From Arthrobacter sp. SLBN-122 (lineage in GTDB: Bacteria; Actinomycetota; Actinomycetes; Actinomycetales; Micrococcaceae), in contig NZ_VFMS01000001.1 of assembly GCF_006715165.1 (NCBI RefSeq), positions 1,178,001 through 1,242,000 of the forward strand: a stretch of 64,000 bases of DNA, read 5' to 3'. The notes below the pieces were generated by a model. The model was not told where the DNA came from. It worked only from the letters and a program-made list of their open reading frames with translations, and made no database searches. This document shows, piece by piece, positions 24,943-33,651 of the stretch. A program made the position numbers and the translations under genes. Each line of letters starts with the position of its first letter. The first letter of the stretch is position 1.

Positions 24943-26220
24943 ATGGCAGCATCACCCAAAACGTCACTGACCGCCGGAGACCTGGCGGCCATCGACGGGC
25001 AGCTGGCCGCCACGGACCGGCTGCTGGAGCAGAACTACCCGGGCGACGACGGCTCGCGCCAGCCCGTCCACACGGTGTACGTGCCCGCGGACCGGTTCAC
25101 GGCGTCGTTCGCTGCCGACTGGGGCGCCGAGGCGCTGGCCACGGCCAACGCCCACGGCGGCCTGGAAAAGCTCGGCGCGCTGCTGGACCAGGACGCGGCG
25201 CTGGCGGAGGCCGTTGCCCCCCGCGTGGAAGCAAAGCTTGCCGGCGAGCCGATCGAGGACCTGCGCCTGGACTTTGAGGACGGGTTCGGGGACAGGGGCG
25301 ACGACGCCGAGGATGCCGCCGCGGTTGCTGCGGCTTCCGCTGTGGCCGGCGCAGTCGCGGCGGGCACTGCGCCCCCGTTTATTGGGATCCGGTTCAAGTG
25401 CTTTGAAGCTCCTACCCGCGCCCGCGGACTGCGCACCCTGGACCTGTTCGTTTCGGGCCTGGCCGCAGCGGGCGAACTGCCCGAAGGCCTGGTCCTGACC
25501 CTGCCCAAGGTGACCACCGTGGCCCAGGTCCAGGCGATGGACTACGCCGTGTCGCGGCTGGAGGAAGTGCACTCGCTCCCGGCGGGAAGGCTCCGCTTCG
25601 AGGTGCAGGTGGAAACGCCGCAGCTGATCCTCGGCCCGGAAGGGACATCGCCGGTGGCGCAACTGCCGCACGCCGTCCCGGGCCGGATCAGCGGGCTGCA
25701 CTACGGCACGTACGACTACTCCGCGTCACTGCAGATCTCAGCCGAATACCAGTCCATGGAGCACCCCGTGGCCGACTTCGCCAAGGAAGTCATGCAGCTG
25801 GCCGTGGCCGGAACCGGTATCCGGCTCTCTGACGGGTCCACCAATATCATCCCGGTGGGGGACAACGTGGAGAACGCCTGGCAGCTGCACGGCCGGCTGG
25901 TCCGCCGTTCGCTGGAGCGCGGCTTTTACCAAGGCTGGGACCTGCACCCGGCCCAGCTGCCCAGCCGGTTCGCCGCCACCTATGCCTTCTACCGGCAGGG
26001 CCTTCCGGCCGCCGCGGCCCGCCTGCGCAACTATGTGGAGCGGACCGAGGGCGGCGTGATGGACGAACCCGCCACGGCCCGCGCCCTGGCCGCCTTCGTC
26101 CTGCGCGGCGTCCAGTGCGGCGCAGTAGGTGCCGAAGAAGTCCAGGCGCTTGCCGGCGTCGGAATTCCGCAGCTTACCGGGCTGGCGCACCCGCGGCTCG
26201 CCACCACTTCCAACTCCTAA
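24943..26220 (+). CDS. DUF6986 family protein, HpcH/HpaI aldolase or citrate-lyase-like
   Basis: A 425-residue protein related to the HpcH/HpaI aldolase and citrate lyase beta families. Visible are the acidic metal-binding stretch RLDFEDGFGDRGDD near residue 105, GIRFKCFE, LTLPKVTTVAQV and HYGTYDYSASLQIS with QGWDLHPAQLPSRFAATYAFYR near the end. The start lies 3 bp after the malate synthase stop, so the two are coupled. The biochemical role is unknown. From its position between malate synthase and ureidoglycine aminohydrolase it could split or form a C2-containing hydroxy acid, for example at the ureidoglycolate/glyoxylate/malyl level. Confidence 0.8.
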   Translation: MAASPKTSLTAGDLAAIDGQLAATDRLLEQNYPGDDGSRQPVHTVYVPADRFTASFAADWGAEALATANAHGGLEKLGALLDQDAALAEAVAPRVEAKLAGEPIEDLRLDFEDGFGDRGDDAEDAAAVAAASAVAGAVAAGTAPPFIGIRFKCFEAPTRARGLRTLDLFVSGLAAAGELPEGLVLTLPKVTTVAQVQAMDYAVSRLEEVHSLPAGRLRFEVQVETPQLILGPEGTSPVAQLPHAVPGRISGLHYGTYDYSASLQISAEYQSMEHPVADFAKEVMQLAVAGTGIRLSDGSTNIIPVGDNVENAWQLHGRLVRRSLERGFYQGWDLHPAQLPSRFAATYAFYRQGLPAAAARLRNYVERTEGGVMDEPATARALAAFVLRGVQCGAVGAEEVQALAGVGIPQLTGLAHPRLATTSNS

Positions 26221-26236
26221 CTAAGGATCTCTCTTC

Positions 26237-27049
26237 ATGGGCAAGTACTACTCCCCCACCGGCGGGCTGCCGCCGCAGACGCACCTGACCACCGAGCGGG
26301 CCATTGTCACCGAGGCGTACACGGTGATTCCGAAGGGCGTCATGACGGACATCGTCACGTCCAACCTGCCGGGCTTTTCGAACACGCGCTCCTGGATCAT
26401 CGCCCGCCCCATCTCCGGCTTCGCCACCACCTTCTCGCAGCTGATCGTGGAGATCGGCCCGGGCGGCGGTGCCCCCAAGGCCGAGTTCGAGGCAGGGGTG
26501 GAAGGCGTCATTTTCGTGACCCGCGGCAAGGTCAACCTCACCCTCGACGGCGAACTGCACCAGCTGGAGGAAGGCGGCTACGCCTACCTGGCGGCCGGGT
26601 CGGAGTGGGGCCTGGAAAACGTTTCGGACGACGAGGTGTCCTTCCACTGGATCCGCAAGGCCTACGAACGGCTCGAGGGCTTCGAGGCCAAGTCCTTCGT
26701 CACCAACGAAAAGGACGTGGAGCCCACGTCCATGCCGGACACCAACGACGTCTGGAAGACCACCCGTTTCACGGACTCCAACGACCTGGCCCACGACATG
26801 CAGGTGAACATCGTGACCTTCCAGCCGGGCGGCGTCATCCCGTTCCCGGAAACCCATGTGATGGAACACGGCCTGTACGTCCTGGAGGGCAAGGCCATGT
26901 ACCTGCTGAACAACGACTGGGTTGAGGTGGAGGCCGGCGACTTCATGTGGCTGCGCGCGTTCTGCCCGCAGGCCTGCTACGCCGGCGGCCCCGGCGAATT
27001 CCGCTACCTGCTCTACAAGGACATGAACCGCCAGGTGAAACTTACCTAA
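26237..27049 (+). CDS. allE: (S)-ureidoglycine aminohydrolase (bicupin)
   Basis: A 270-residue protein of two cupin domains that releases ammonia from (S)-ureidoglycine to give (S)-ureidoglycolate, with Mn2+ in the C-terminal cupin. Characteristic segments: GVMTDIVTSNLPGFSNTRSWIIARP, an N-terminal cupin around EFEAGVEGVIFVTRGKVNLTLDG, and the metal-binding C-terminal cupin FPETHVMEHGLYVLEGKAMYLLN with its Glu and two His residues. The end QACYAGGPGEFRYLLYKDMNRQ is also typical. AAGGA precedes the ATG. Last gene of the operon, closed by a long hairpin. Its substrate requires allantoate amidohydrolase, which is not in this window. Confidence 0.93.
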   Translation: MGKYYSPTGGLPPQTHLTTERAIVTEAYTVIPKGVMTDIVTSNLPGFSNTRSWIIARPISGFATTFSQLIVEIGPGGGAPKAEFEAGVEGVIFVTRGKVNLTLDGELHQLEEGGYAYLAAGSEWGLENVSDDEVSFHWIRKAYERLEGFEAKSFVTNEKDVEPTSMPDTNDVWKTTRFTDSNDLAHDMQVNIVTFQPGGVIPFPETHVMEHGLYVLEGKAMYLLNNDWVEVEAGDFMWLRAFCPQACYAGGPGEFRYLLYKDMNRQVKLT

Positions 27050-27068
27050 GCACCACCCGCCCAACTGG

Positions 27069-27116
27069 GTAGCAGTAGGTGTCGTTATGGAGCCCCAGAA
27101 CGACACCTACTGCTAC
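27069..27116. terminator. 18-bp perfect hairpin between convergent genes
   Basis: GTAGCAGTAGGTGTCGTT (27069-27086) is perfectly complementary to 27099-27116 around a 12-nt loop. It lies between allE and the convergent alcohol dehydrogenase gene and should stop transcription both ways. It is unusually long and AT-richer than its surroundings. Confidence 0.75.
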
Positions 27117-27125
27117 TTACATGGC

Positions 27126-28307
27126 TCAGGCGCCCGGGTTGAGGACCACCTTGATGCAGCCGTCCTGCTTCTTCTGGAACTTCTCGTACAGGGCAGGTGC
27201 ACCTTCCAGTCCCGAGCGGTGGGTGACCAGGTCCATGACACCCAGCGGGTCGGCGTCGTCCTCTACGAGGGGCAGCAGCGTATCCGTCCAGTTGCGCACG
27301 TTGCACTGGCCCATGCGAAGTTGCAGCTGCTTGTCGAACATGGTCAGCAGCGGCAGCGGGCTGGCCGTTCCGCCGTACACACCGCTCAAGGAGACCGTCC
27401 CGCCGCGCCGCACGGCGTCGATGGAGGTATGGAGCGCGGCCAGCCGGTCAACGCCGCCGGTCTCCATCGCTTTCTGGGCGAGCTTGTCCGGCAGGAGTCC
27501 CAGCGCCTGGTGGGCGAAGCCGGCCAGCGGTGACCCGTGGGCTTCCATTCCGACGGCGTCAACCACCGCGTCCGGTCCCCTTCCGTCGGTCATCTCCCGC
27601 AGTTCGTCCGCAATGTCCTTGCTGTAATCAAAGGTCTCCACCCCGTGGCGGGCCGCCATCTCCCGCCGTTCGGGAACGGGATCCACACCCACCACGCGGA
27701 ATCCCCGCTGCACACCGATCCGGCTGGCGAATTGGCCCACCGGCCCCAGGCCGAAGACCCCGAGCGTTCCGCCGGGCGGCACGTTGGCGTACTCCACCGC
27801 CTGCCAGGCGGTGGGCAGGATGTCCGAAAGGAAGAGGTAGCGTTCGTCCGGAAGCTCTGATCCCACCTTGACCGCACCGTAGTCGGCGTGCGGAACCCGC
27901 AGGAATTCGGCCTGGCCGCCGGGAACGGACCCGTAGAGCTCGGAGTAGCCAAACAGGGCCGCGCCGGACCCTTTCTCCCGCACCTGGGTGGTCTCACACT
28001 GGGACTGCAGGCCCTGCCTGCACATGTAGCAGGAACCGCAGGCGATGTTGAACGGGATCACCACGCGGTCACCCTTGCGGAGGTTGGTGACGCCGCTTCC
28101 CACTTCCTCCACAATGCCCATCGGTTCATGGCCGATGACATCGCCCTTGTGCATATACGGCCCCAGGACCTCGTAGAGGTGGAGGTCGGAGCCGCAGATG
28201 GCGGTGGAGGTGATCCGGATGATTGCATCGGTCGGTTCCTGGATCACGGGATCGGGTACTTCCTCCACGCTTACCGACCGTTTTCCCTGCCACGTCAGTG
28301 CTTTCAC
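27126..28307 (-). CDS. Zinc-dependent alcohol dehydrogenase (formaldehyde-dehydrogenase-like MDR)
   Basis: A 393-residue medium-chain dehydrogenase. Catalytic zinc ligands: CGSDLHLYE near residue 38 and the GHEPMGIVEEVG box. Structural zinc cysteines occur in CGSCYMCRQGLQSQC. The NAD-binding GVFGLGPVGQFASR sits near residue 185. The long form, with an insertion carrying HGSPLAGFAHQALGLLPDK, resembles glutathione-independent formaldehyde dehydrogenase-like proteins. Substrate unknown. Divergent from a small conserved gene. Confidence 0.9.
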   Translation of the reverse strand: MKALTWQGKRSVSVEEVPDPVIQEPTDAIIRITSTAICGSDLHLYEVLGPYMHKGDVIGHEPMGIVEEVGSGVTNLRKGDRVVIPFNIACGSCYMCRQGLQSQCETTQVREKGSGAALFGYSELYGSVPGGQAEFLRVPHADYGAVKVGSELPDERYLFLSDILPTAWQAVEYANVPPGGTLGVFGLGPVGQFASRIGVQRGFRVVGVDPVPERREMAARHGVETFDYSKDIADELREMTDGRGPDAVVDAVGMEAHGSPLAGFAHQALGLLPDKLAQKAMETGGVDRLAALHTSIDAVRRGGTVSLSGVYGGTASPLPLLTMFDKQLQLRMGQCNVRNWTDTLLPLVEDDADPLGVMDLVTHRSGLEGAPALYEKFQKKQDGCIKVVLNPGA

Positions 28308-28429
28308 AGTCTCCCTTTCGCTCTGTCTTGCCCCCGGGGTCTCTCCGGAGGGCGGCCAGGACGCCCGCAGGCACCCTTTCTTCGACGCTATCGGTTTTAC
28401 GCGAAAAAAGTAAGCATGCTGATGAAACC

Positions 28430-28458
28430 TTGTGGCCGCCGTCGACTGCTCCTAGCGT
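28430..28458 (+). promoter_or_regulatory. Predicted promoter of the 82-codon gene
   Basis: TTGTGG (28430-28435), a 17-bp spacer and TAGCGT (28453-28458) lie 39 bp before the ATG at 28497. Confidence 0.45.
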
Positions 28459-28496
28459 AGGAAGGGCAGGGAAGAAGACCACGCGAAAGGAACGCC

Positions 28497-28745
28497 ATGT
28501 CGCTGTACCAGCCGGAACCGGTCGAAATCTCCACCCGCATGCGTCCGGGTGAATGGACGGAGGACAGCTTGGTGGAATTGGTCAACAGCTACCGCACGCG
28601 GATTGCAGAAATGGGTGCACCCGCATCAGAGGTGGCCACGGACATCGAGCGGAACGACGACGGTTCGGTGAAGGTGGTGGTGTCATGGGTCAAGCCCGCC
28701 ATCGCAGGCGACGAGGAATCAGTGCCCGGCGGCCAGCCGCTCTGA
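28497..28745 (+). CDS. Small hypothetical protein (82 aa)
   Basis: An 82-residue soluble acidic protein that I cannot place in a family. An early WTEDSLVELVNSYRTRIAEMG looks helical, followed by a strand-like VKVVVSWVKPAI. GAAAGGA before the ATG and a plausible promoter support it as a real gene. Divergent from the alcohol dehydrogenase gene and convergent with the HAD phosphatase gene. Confidence 0.65.
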   Translation: MSLYQPEPVEISTRMRPGEWTEDSLVELVNSYRTRIAEMGAPASEVATDIERNDDGSVKVVVSWVKPAIAGDEESVPGGQPL

Positions 28746-28764
28746 ATGCCGGACGCCGTGGCTG

Positions 28765-29478
28765 TCAAGGGTTCGGCTGGAGGGCGAGCAGCCGGCCAAT
28801 GGCACTGGAGCCCAGGTTTTCCAGCAGGTGGCGCGGCCCGTCATAGACCTCCACTGCGCCGGCCTCGCGCAGCTGGCTTGCCTGGATTCCCCCGCAGGTA
28901 ACACCGATGGACGGGATTCCCAGCGCCGCTGCCGCCTTCATGTCCCACACCGCGTCGCCGACATAGACGGCATCTGCCGCGTCAACGCCCACCGCAGCCA
29001 GGGCCGCTTCCAGGATGTCCGGCGCAGGCTTGCTTTCCTTCGCATCGTTCGCGCTGGTGGCGGCATCGATGAAGGAGTCGGCGTCCAGCACGGAGCGCAT
29101 CACCTGCAGGTCCCGCTCCCGCGCCGAGGATGCCAGCGCCACCGCCAGGCCGCCGGAATGGCACTGGCCCAACAGTTCCTTGCCCCCGTCAAAGGCGCGG
29201 AGCGAGGGCCAGTGTGAGGCATACAGGGCGCCATGGCTGGCCATGATATCCCCATCCTCGTCGCGGTCCCGGTCCGCCGGGAGGAGGTTGTCCACCAGCC
29301 GGGCACCACCCATGCCGACGAGCTGGTGGATGGCCGCCATGGACACGTCGTGGCCGTACTGGCGGAACGCGCCCCACCAGGCGATGGTGTGGATATAGGA
29401 CGAGTCGATCAACGTCCCGTCTACGTCAAAGAGGACCCCCCGGCGCGTGCCGCCAGGGGGTGTCGTGGTATCCGGCAT
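28765..29478 (-). CDS. HAD-superfamily hydrolase
   Basis: A 237-residue phosphatase-type HAD protein. Motif I is VLFDVDGTLIDSS (nucleophile Asp near residue 19), motif II is VALASSARERDL, the motif III Lys is in AKESKPAPDILEAAL and motif IV is YVGDAVWDMKAA. The C1 cap follows motif I, as in phosphoglycolate phosphatase and beta-phosphoglucomutase relatives. Substrate undetermined. The start overlaps the stop of the upstream YegP-like gene. Confidence 0.9.
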   Translation of the reverse strand: MPDTTTPPGGTRRGVLFDVDGTLIDSSYIHTIAWWGAFRQYGHDVSMAAIHQLVGMGGARLVDNLLPADRDRDEDGDIMASHGALYASHWPSLRAFDGGKELLGQCHSGGLAVALASSARERDLQVMRSVLDADSFIDAATSANDAKESKPAPDILEAALAAVGVDAADAVYVGDAVWDMKAAAALGIPSIGVTCGGIQASQLREAGAVEVYDGPRHLLENLGSSAIGRLLALQPNP

Positions 29479-29768
29479 CAGCCCACCGCTGCCCGTCGCA
29501 CGTCCGGCGCCTTCTTCCGCCGGGCCGCCTCCTCCTTAGGAGAGTTGACGGTGCGGACGCGGTCGCGGATCACGGATCCAGCCCCGTCCAGGCTCTTGTC
29601 CCGAATGAGGCCCGTGCCGGCGATTTCCCGGGCCATGGCAACGCCTGCCACAGCAGCCCTCTTGGTGGGGAAGGTCACCGAAATGGCCATCAGGTTCCCG
29701 CTTCCGTCCATCATCCTGATCCGGTATCCACCATCGGGGGCGTCAACGAGTTCAAAATATCCGGCCAT
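29478..29768 (-). CDS. YegP/DUF1508-like small protein
   Basis: A 96-residue protein. The first 55 residues (GYFELVDAPDGGYRIRMMDGSGNLMAISVTFPTKRAAVAGV) fit the DUF1508 fold, a small beta-alpha unit often stress-related and of unknown function. The tail is basic and disordered, ending KKAPDVRRAAVG. The ATG at 29766-29768 is preceded by GGAGGAG. It overlaps the HAD gene by one base in a TGATG arrangement. Confidence 0.7.
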   Translation of the reverse strand: MAGYFELVDAPDGGYRIRMMDGSGNLMAISVTFPTKRAAVAGVAMAREIAGTGLIRDKSLDGAGSVIRDRVRTVNSPKEEAARRKKAPDVRRAAVG

Positions 29769-29827
29769 AACTATCACTCCTCCATCAATCACGGCGCTGT
29801 GCTTGGGAGCACTCCATGAGGTGTTAG

Positions 29828-29839
29828 TAAGTATACTTA
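29828..29839. promoter_or_regulatory. 12-bp AT-rich palindrome upstream of the YegP-like gene
   Basis: TAAGTATACTTA, a perfect palindrome containing a consensus-like TATACT -10 on either strand, 60 bp before the YegP-like start. It is an operator or promoter element; no clear -35 was found. Confidence 0.35.
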
Positions 29840-29882
29840 TCTATCCTGCGAAGGAGAAGTTACAGCCCCGGTCCGCGCCGCC

Positions 29883-31691
29883 TCAGCGCGAATCCGCCCC
29901 TTCCGGCGGAATGGGGGTGTCACTGCGCCGAACCGTATCCTGATGCAGCTCCAGGGCGCTAGTCACAAGGGCAAAATGGCTGAAGGCCTGCGGGGTATTG
30001 CCCAGCTGTCGCTTCGCTTTCACTGCCCATTCCTCGCTCAACAGCCCCACGTCGTTGCGCAGGTCCAGCAGCCGCTCAAAGAGTTCGCGGGATTCCTCGG
30101 GGCGGCCCGCACCCAACAGCGCCTCCACCAGCCAGAACGAGCAGGCCAGGAACACGCCCTCATCGCCCGGCAGGCCGTCGTCGCTCTGTTCCGGCCGGTA
30201 CCGCAACACAAAGCCGTCCTGGGTCAGCTCCCGCTGGATTGCCTCGATGGTCCCCACCACCTTGGGATCATCGGGCGGCAGGAAACCCACCCTGGGGATC
30301 AGCAGCAGGCTGGCGTCCAGCTCGGGACGGCCGTAGGACTGGACAAACGTGTTCCGGCCGGCGTCGAAGCCGTTGGCCATGATGTCCCGGCGGATCTGGT
30401 CCCGCAGCGACTCCCAGCGCTCAACGGGGCCCGGCAGGCCGGACTCGCGCACGCCCTTCACCATCCGGTCGGCGGCGACCCATGCCATGACCTTGGAGTG
30501 CGTGAAATGCCGGCGCGGTCCCCGCATTTCCCACAGCCCGTTGTCCGGCTGGTCCCAGATGGTTTCGAGGTGTTCCATCAGCGCAACCTGCACGTCCCAC
30601 GCCTCATCAGTGTGCTTCAGCAGCGAGTTCCGCGTCAGCGCCAGGCAGTCGAGGACCTCGCCCCATACGTCCAGCTGGAACTGCTCGGCGGCTGCGTTCC
30701 CGATCCGCACCGGTACCGAGTTCTCGTACCCCTTCAACCACGTCAATTCCATCTCCGGCAGCCGCCGTTCGCCGTGGATCCCGTACATGATCTGCAGGTC
30801 CGCGGGATCACCGGCCACGGCCCGGAGCAGCCAGTCCCGCCAGGCGGCGGCTTCCGCGGTGTAGCCGGCAGCCAACAGCGCCTGCAGGGTCATGGTGGCA
30901 TCCCGCAGCCAGCAGTAGCGGTAGTCCCAGTTGCGCTGGCCCCCCGGCTGCTCCGGCAGTGACGTTGTGATTGCGGCCACGATGCCCCCGGTGGGGCCAT
31001 AGGTCAGCGCCTTGAGCGTTATCAGGGAGCGGACCACGGCCTCCTGGTACTTCCCTTTGACAGTGCATTGCGAGGACCAGCCCCGCCAGAACGCAAAGGT
31101 GCTGTCAAGGACTGCTTCCGCTTCCACGGATACCGGGCGTCCCACATGGCTGGGCGCCCAGGTCAGCACGAACGGCACTTTCTCGCCCGCGTTGATGGTG
31201 AAGTCGCTGACCGTGTGCATGTTCTCGCCATGCAGCGGCGCCGGAGTGACCAGGTAGACGGCATCGGGGCCCGCGATCGCGTGCAGCCCGCGCTTGTCCT
31301 TGCGCACCCACGGGATGATGTGCCCGTAGTCGAACCTCATGACCAGCTCGCCGTGCATTTTGACGCTGCCGCTGATCCCTTCCACAATCCGGACGATGTC
31401 GGCCACGGAATCGCGCGGCGGCATGAAGTCGGTGACGCGAACGGTTCCGTCCGGCGTCTCCCATTCGGTGTCCAGGATCAGGCTGCCGTCGCGGTAGCTC
31501 CGGCGCGTGCACGCACCGCCGCTTTCGGGCGCCAGGAGCCAGCGCCCGGAGTCCGGCGTGTCCAGCAGGGAATTGAAGCAGGCAGGGGAATCGAACCGCG
31601 GCAGGCAAAGCCAGTCGATCGAGCCTTCCTTGCTGACCAGTGCTCCGGTTTGAAGGTCGCCAACTACCGCATAATCTTCGATTCGCGCCAT
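29883..31691 (-). CDS. Glycoside hydrolase family 15 protein (trehalase/glucoamylase-like)
   Basis: About 602 residues. It starts MARIEDYAVVGDLQTGALVSKEGSIDWLCLPRFDSP, the N-terminal domain typical of bacterial GH15 proteins. The alpha/alpha-barrel follows with RNWDYRYCWLRDATM, the acid region ELTWLKGYENSVPVRIGN and the late EEGVFLACSFWLVEAL-like segment that contains the second carboxylate. Mycobacterial members act as trehalases and others as glucodextranase-like enzymes; which applies is open. The start at 31691 is behind CAGGG; the upstream extension has no family match. Confidence 0.9.
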   Translation of the reverse strand: MARIEDYAVVGDLQTGALVSKEGSIDWLCLPRFDSPACFNSLLDTPDSGRWLLAPESGGACTRRSYRDGSLILDTEWETPDGTVRVTDFMPPRDSVADIVRIVEGISGSVKMHGELVMRFDYGHIIPWVRKDKRGLHAIAGPDAVYLVTPAPLHGENMHTVSDFTINAGEKVPFVLTWAPSHVGRPVSVEAEAVLDSTFAFWRGWSSQCTVKGKYQEAVVRSLITLKALTYGPTGGIVAAITTSLPEQPGGQRNWDYRYCWLRDATMTLQALLAAGYTAEAAAWRDWLLRAVAGDPADLQIMYGIHGERRLPEMELTWLKGYENSVPVRIGNAAAEQFQLDVWGEVLDCLALTRNSLLKHTDEAWDVQVALMEHLETIWDQPDNGLWEMRGPRRHFTHSKVMAWVAADRMVKGVRESGLPGPVERWESLRDQIRRDIMANGFDAGRNTFVQSYGRPELDASLLLIPRVGFLPPDDPKVVGTIEAIQRELTQDGFVLRYRPEQSDDGLPGDEGVFLACSFWLVEALLGAGRPEESRELFERLLDLRNDVGLLSEEWAVKAKRQLGNTPQAFSHFALVTSALELHQDTVRRSDTPIPPEGADSR

Positions 31692-31753
31692 GACATTACC
31701 CTGCCACAGAGAGCTCCGAAGGGAAGGGGATGCCCAGGTGTAGCCTGAGGCAG

Positions 31754-32488
31754 ATGGCAATCCACATCGGCACCTCCGGCTGGAGCTACGACCACTGGGA
31801 GAACGTCCTGTACCCGCCCGGGCTGCCCGTCCGGGACCGGCTCCAGTGCTATGTCGCCGAATTCAGCACGGTGGAACTGAACGCCAGCTTTTACCGGTGG
31901 CCCAGGGACACCACCTTCGCCGGCTGGAACAGGCGGCTGCCGCCGGGGTTCAGCATGTCAGTGAAAGCTCCGCGGGGACTCACCCATGCGCGCAAGCTGT
32001 ATTCACCGGAAGTCTGGGTGGAGCGCATCGCCCGCTGCTGGCACGAACTCGGGGACAAGCGTGCAGTGCTCCTGGTCCAGCTGCCGCCGCAACTGGAGCG
32101 GGACGACGCCCGGCTGGACTACTTCCTCGCTGCCGTTCCCCCGTGGATCCGGGTAGCTGTGGAGTTCAGGCATCCCACCTGGGACTGCCCTGAGGTGTTT
32201 GCCCTCCTGGAGCGGCACCAGGCCGCCTACTGCATCATGAGCGGCGCCAACCTGCCCTGCATCCTGCGGACCACCGCCCCCTTCGCGTATGTCCGGCTGC
32301 ACGGACCCGACCAGGAGCACCTGTACGGGGGCTCCTACGCCGACGCCGACCTCCACTGGTGGGCCGACCGGATCCGTGAGTGGGACGCCACGGGCATCGA
32401 CGTCTACGCGTACTTCAACAACGACGGCGGCGGGAACGCCGTGCGGAACACCCGGACCCTGCGCGCGATCCTTGGCAACAACGGCTGA
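31754..32488 (+). CDS. DUF72 domain protein
   Basis: A 244-residue TIM-barrel-like DUF72 protein. Signatures: IHIGTSGWSYDHWENVLYPPG at the start, EFSTVELNASFYRWP, FSMSVKAPRGLTHARKL, VEFRHPTWDC and YVRLHGPDQEHLYGGSYADADL. Biochemical function is not established. The ATG at 31754 is chosen because the family begins there. Divergent from the GH15 gene with a 62-bp gap, and followed 32 bp later by the DUF2183 gene. Confidence 0.88.
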   Translation: MAIHIGTSGWSYDHWENVLYPPGLPVRDRLQCYVAEFSTVELNASFYRWPRDTTFAGWNRRLPPGFSMSVKAPRGLTHARKLYSPEVWVERIARCWHELGDKRAVLLVQLPPQLERDDARLDYFLAAVPPWIRVAVEFRHPTWDCPEVFALLERHQAAYCIMSGANLPCILRTTAPFAYVRLHGPDQEHLYGGSYADADLHWWADRIREWDATGIDVYAYFNNDGGGNAVRNTRTLRAILGNNG

Positions 32489-32520
32489 TGCCTGACGCTG
32501 CCCTGTGGCAGAGTGGTGGC

Positions 32521-33633
32521 ATGGACACGGCCCCGCAGAACCCAGCCCAGGACACGGCACGCCCAGCCGCGCGGAACACGAAGGGCTACGCCGCCCTTTC
32601 CGGAAGCCAGTTCTTCCGGCTGGCACACCGATTGTCGGACGCAGTCAACGACGTCCGGATCCAGCTCGCCAAGCGTTGGAACTTCGTGCCGCAGACCATC
32701 GCCTACCAGGGCTACGGCTCCACTACCCGGGTGCGCGTACTGGGCAGGGTACTGCTGACTCAGAAGCCACTGCCCGGAAGCAAAGCCGAGCACGCGGCCA
32801 GGAACGGCAACCAGAACGTCCGCGGCTGGCGGGCATTCACGGGCGTGCCGTTGCAGTTTTCCGACGTCGAAATCACCATCGGCGATGTGGTCACCCACGT
32901 CACGGCGGACCGGGGCGGACTGATCGACACCGAGGTTGACGTGCAGCTGTCCCCCGGCTGGCACACCGCGGTGCTTCGGGCTGAGGGGACCGATCCGGCG
33001 GAAGCGCTGATCCAGGTGATCGCCCCGGGCGTGGAGTTCGGCATCGTCTCCGACATCGACGATACCGTCATGGTCACAGCCCTCCCCCGGCCCTTCCTGG
33101 CCTTGTGGAACACCTTTGTGCTCAGCGAACGGGCGCGCATGGCCACGCCGGGAATGGCCGTGCTGCTGGACCGGCTGACCATCGAACACCCGGAAGCCCC
33201 GGTCATCTACCTGTCCACCGGCCCCTGGAATGCCGCCCCCACCCTGGCACGGTTCCTGACCCGCAACATGTACCCCAAGGGCGCGCTGCTGCTGACCGAC
33301 TGGGGACTGACGCAGGACCGCTGGTTCCGCAGCGGCCAGGACCACAAGCACCGCAACCTGGAGCGGCTTGCCCAGGAATTCCCGGATATGCGGTGGCTCC
33401 TGATCGGTGACAACGGGCAGCATGACGAGGCCATCTACTCGGCCTTTGCCACCGAAAACCCGGACAAGGTTGCTGCCATCGCCATCCGCCAGCTGTCCGT
33501 CAGCGAGTCCGTGTTCGCCGGCGGCCACTCCGAGGACGGTGACCACACCACCTCCAGGGTGCCGTGGATCTACTCCCCCGACGGCGCCGGCATCGCAAAG
33601 CAGCTCGCCATGCTGGACCTGCTCCGGGGCTGA
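32521..33633 (+). CDS. App1-family (DUF2183) phosphatidate phosphatase-like protein
   Basis: A 370-residue protein. The HAD-like catalytic motif DIDDTV is at about residue 180, within FGIVSDIDDTVMVTALPRP. Further conserved parts are YLSTGPWNAAPTLARFL, KHRNLERLAQEFPDMRWLLIGDNGQHD and SVPWIY-like end motifs, all characteristic of the yeast App1p catalytic domain. App1p dephosphorylates phosphatidate; the bacterial substrate is unknown. It is convergent with the GH1 gene, 18 bp apart. Confidence 0.88.
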   Translation: MDTAPQNPAQDTARPAARNTKGYAALSGSQFFRLAHRLSDAVNDVRIQLAKRWNFVPQTIAYQGYGSTTRVRVLGRVLLTQKPLPGSKAEHAARNGNQNVRGWRAFTGVPLQFSDVEITIGDVVTHVTADRGGLIDTEVDVQLSPGWHTAVLRAEGTDPAEALIQVIAPGVEFGIVSDIDDTVMVTALPRPFLALWNTFVLSERARMATPGMAVLLDRLTIEHPEAPVIYLSTGPWNAAPTLARFLTRNMYPKGALLLTDWGLTQDRWFRSGQDHKHRNLERLAQEFPDMRWLLIGDNGQHDEAIYSAFATENPDKVAAIAIRQLSVSESVFAGGHSEDGDHTTSRVPWIYSPDGAGIAKQLAMLDLLRG

Positions 33634-33651
33634 CCCAGCCGCCCTCGGTTG

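Noticed and set aside
28390..28412. Copy of the palindrome in the alcohol dehydrogenase upstream gap (TTTTACGCGAAAAAA)
   Set aside because: The half-site spacing and centre do not fit the consensus.
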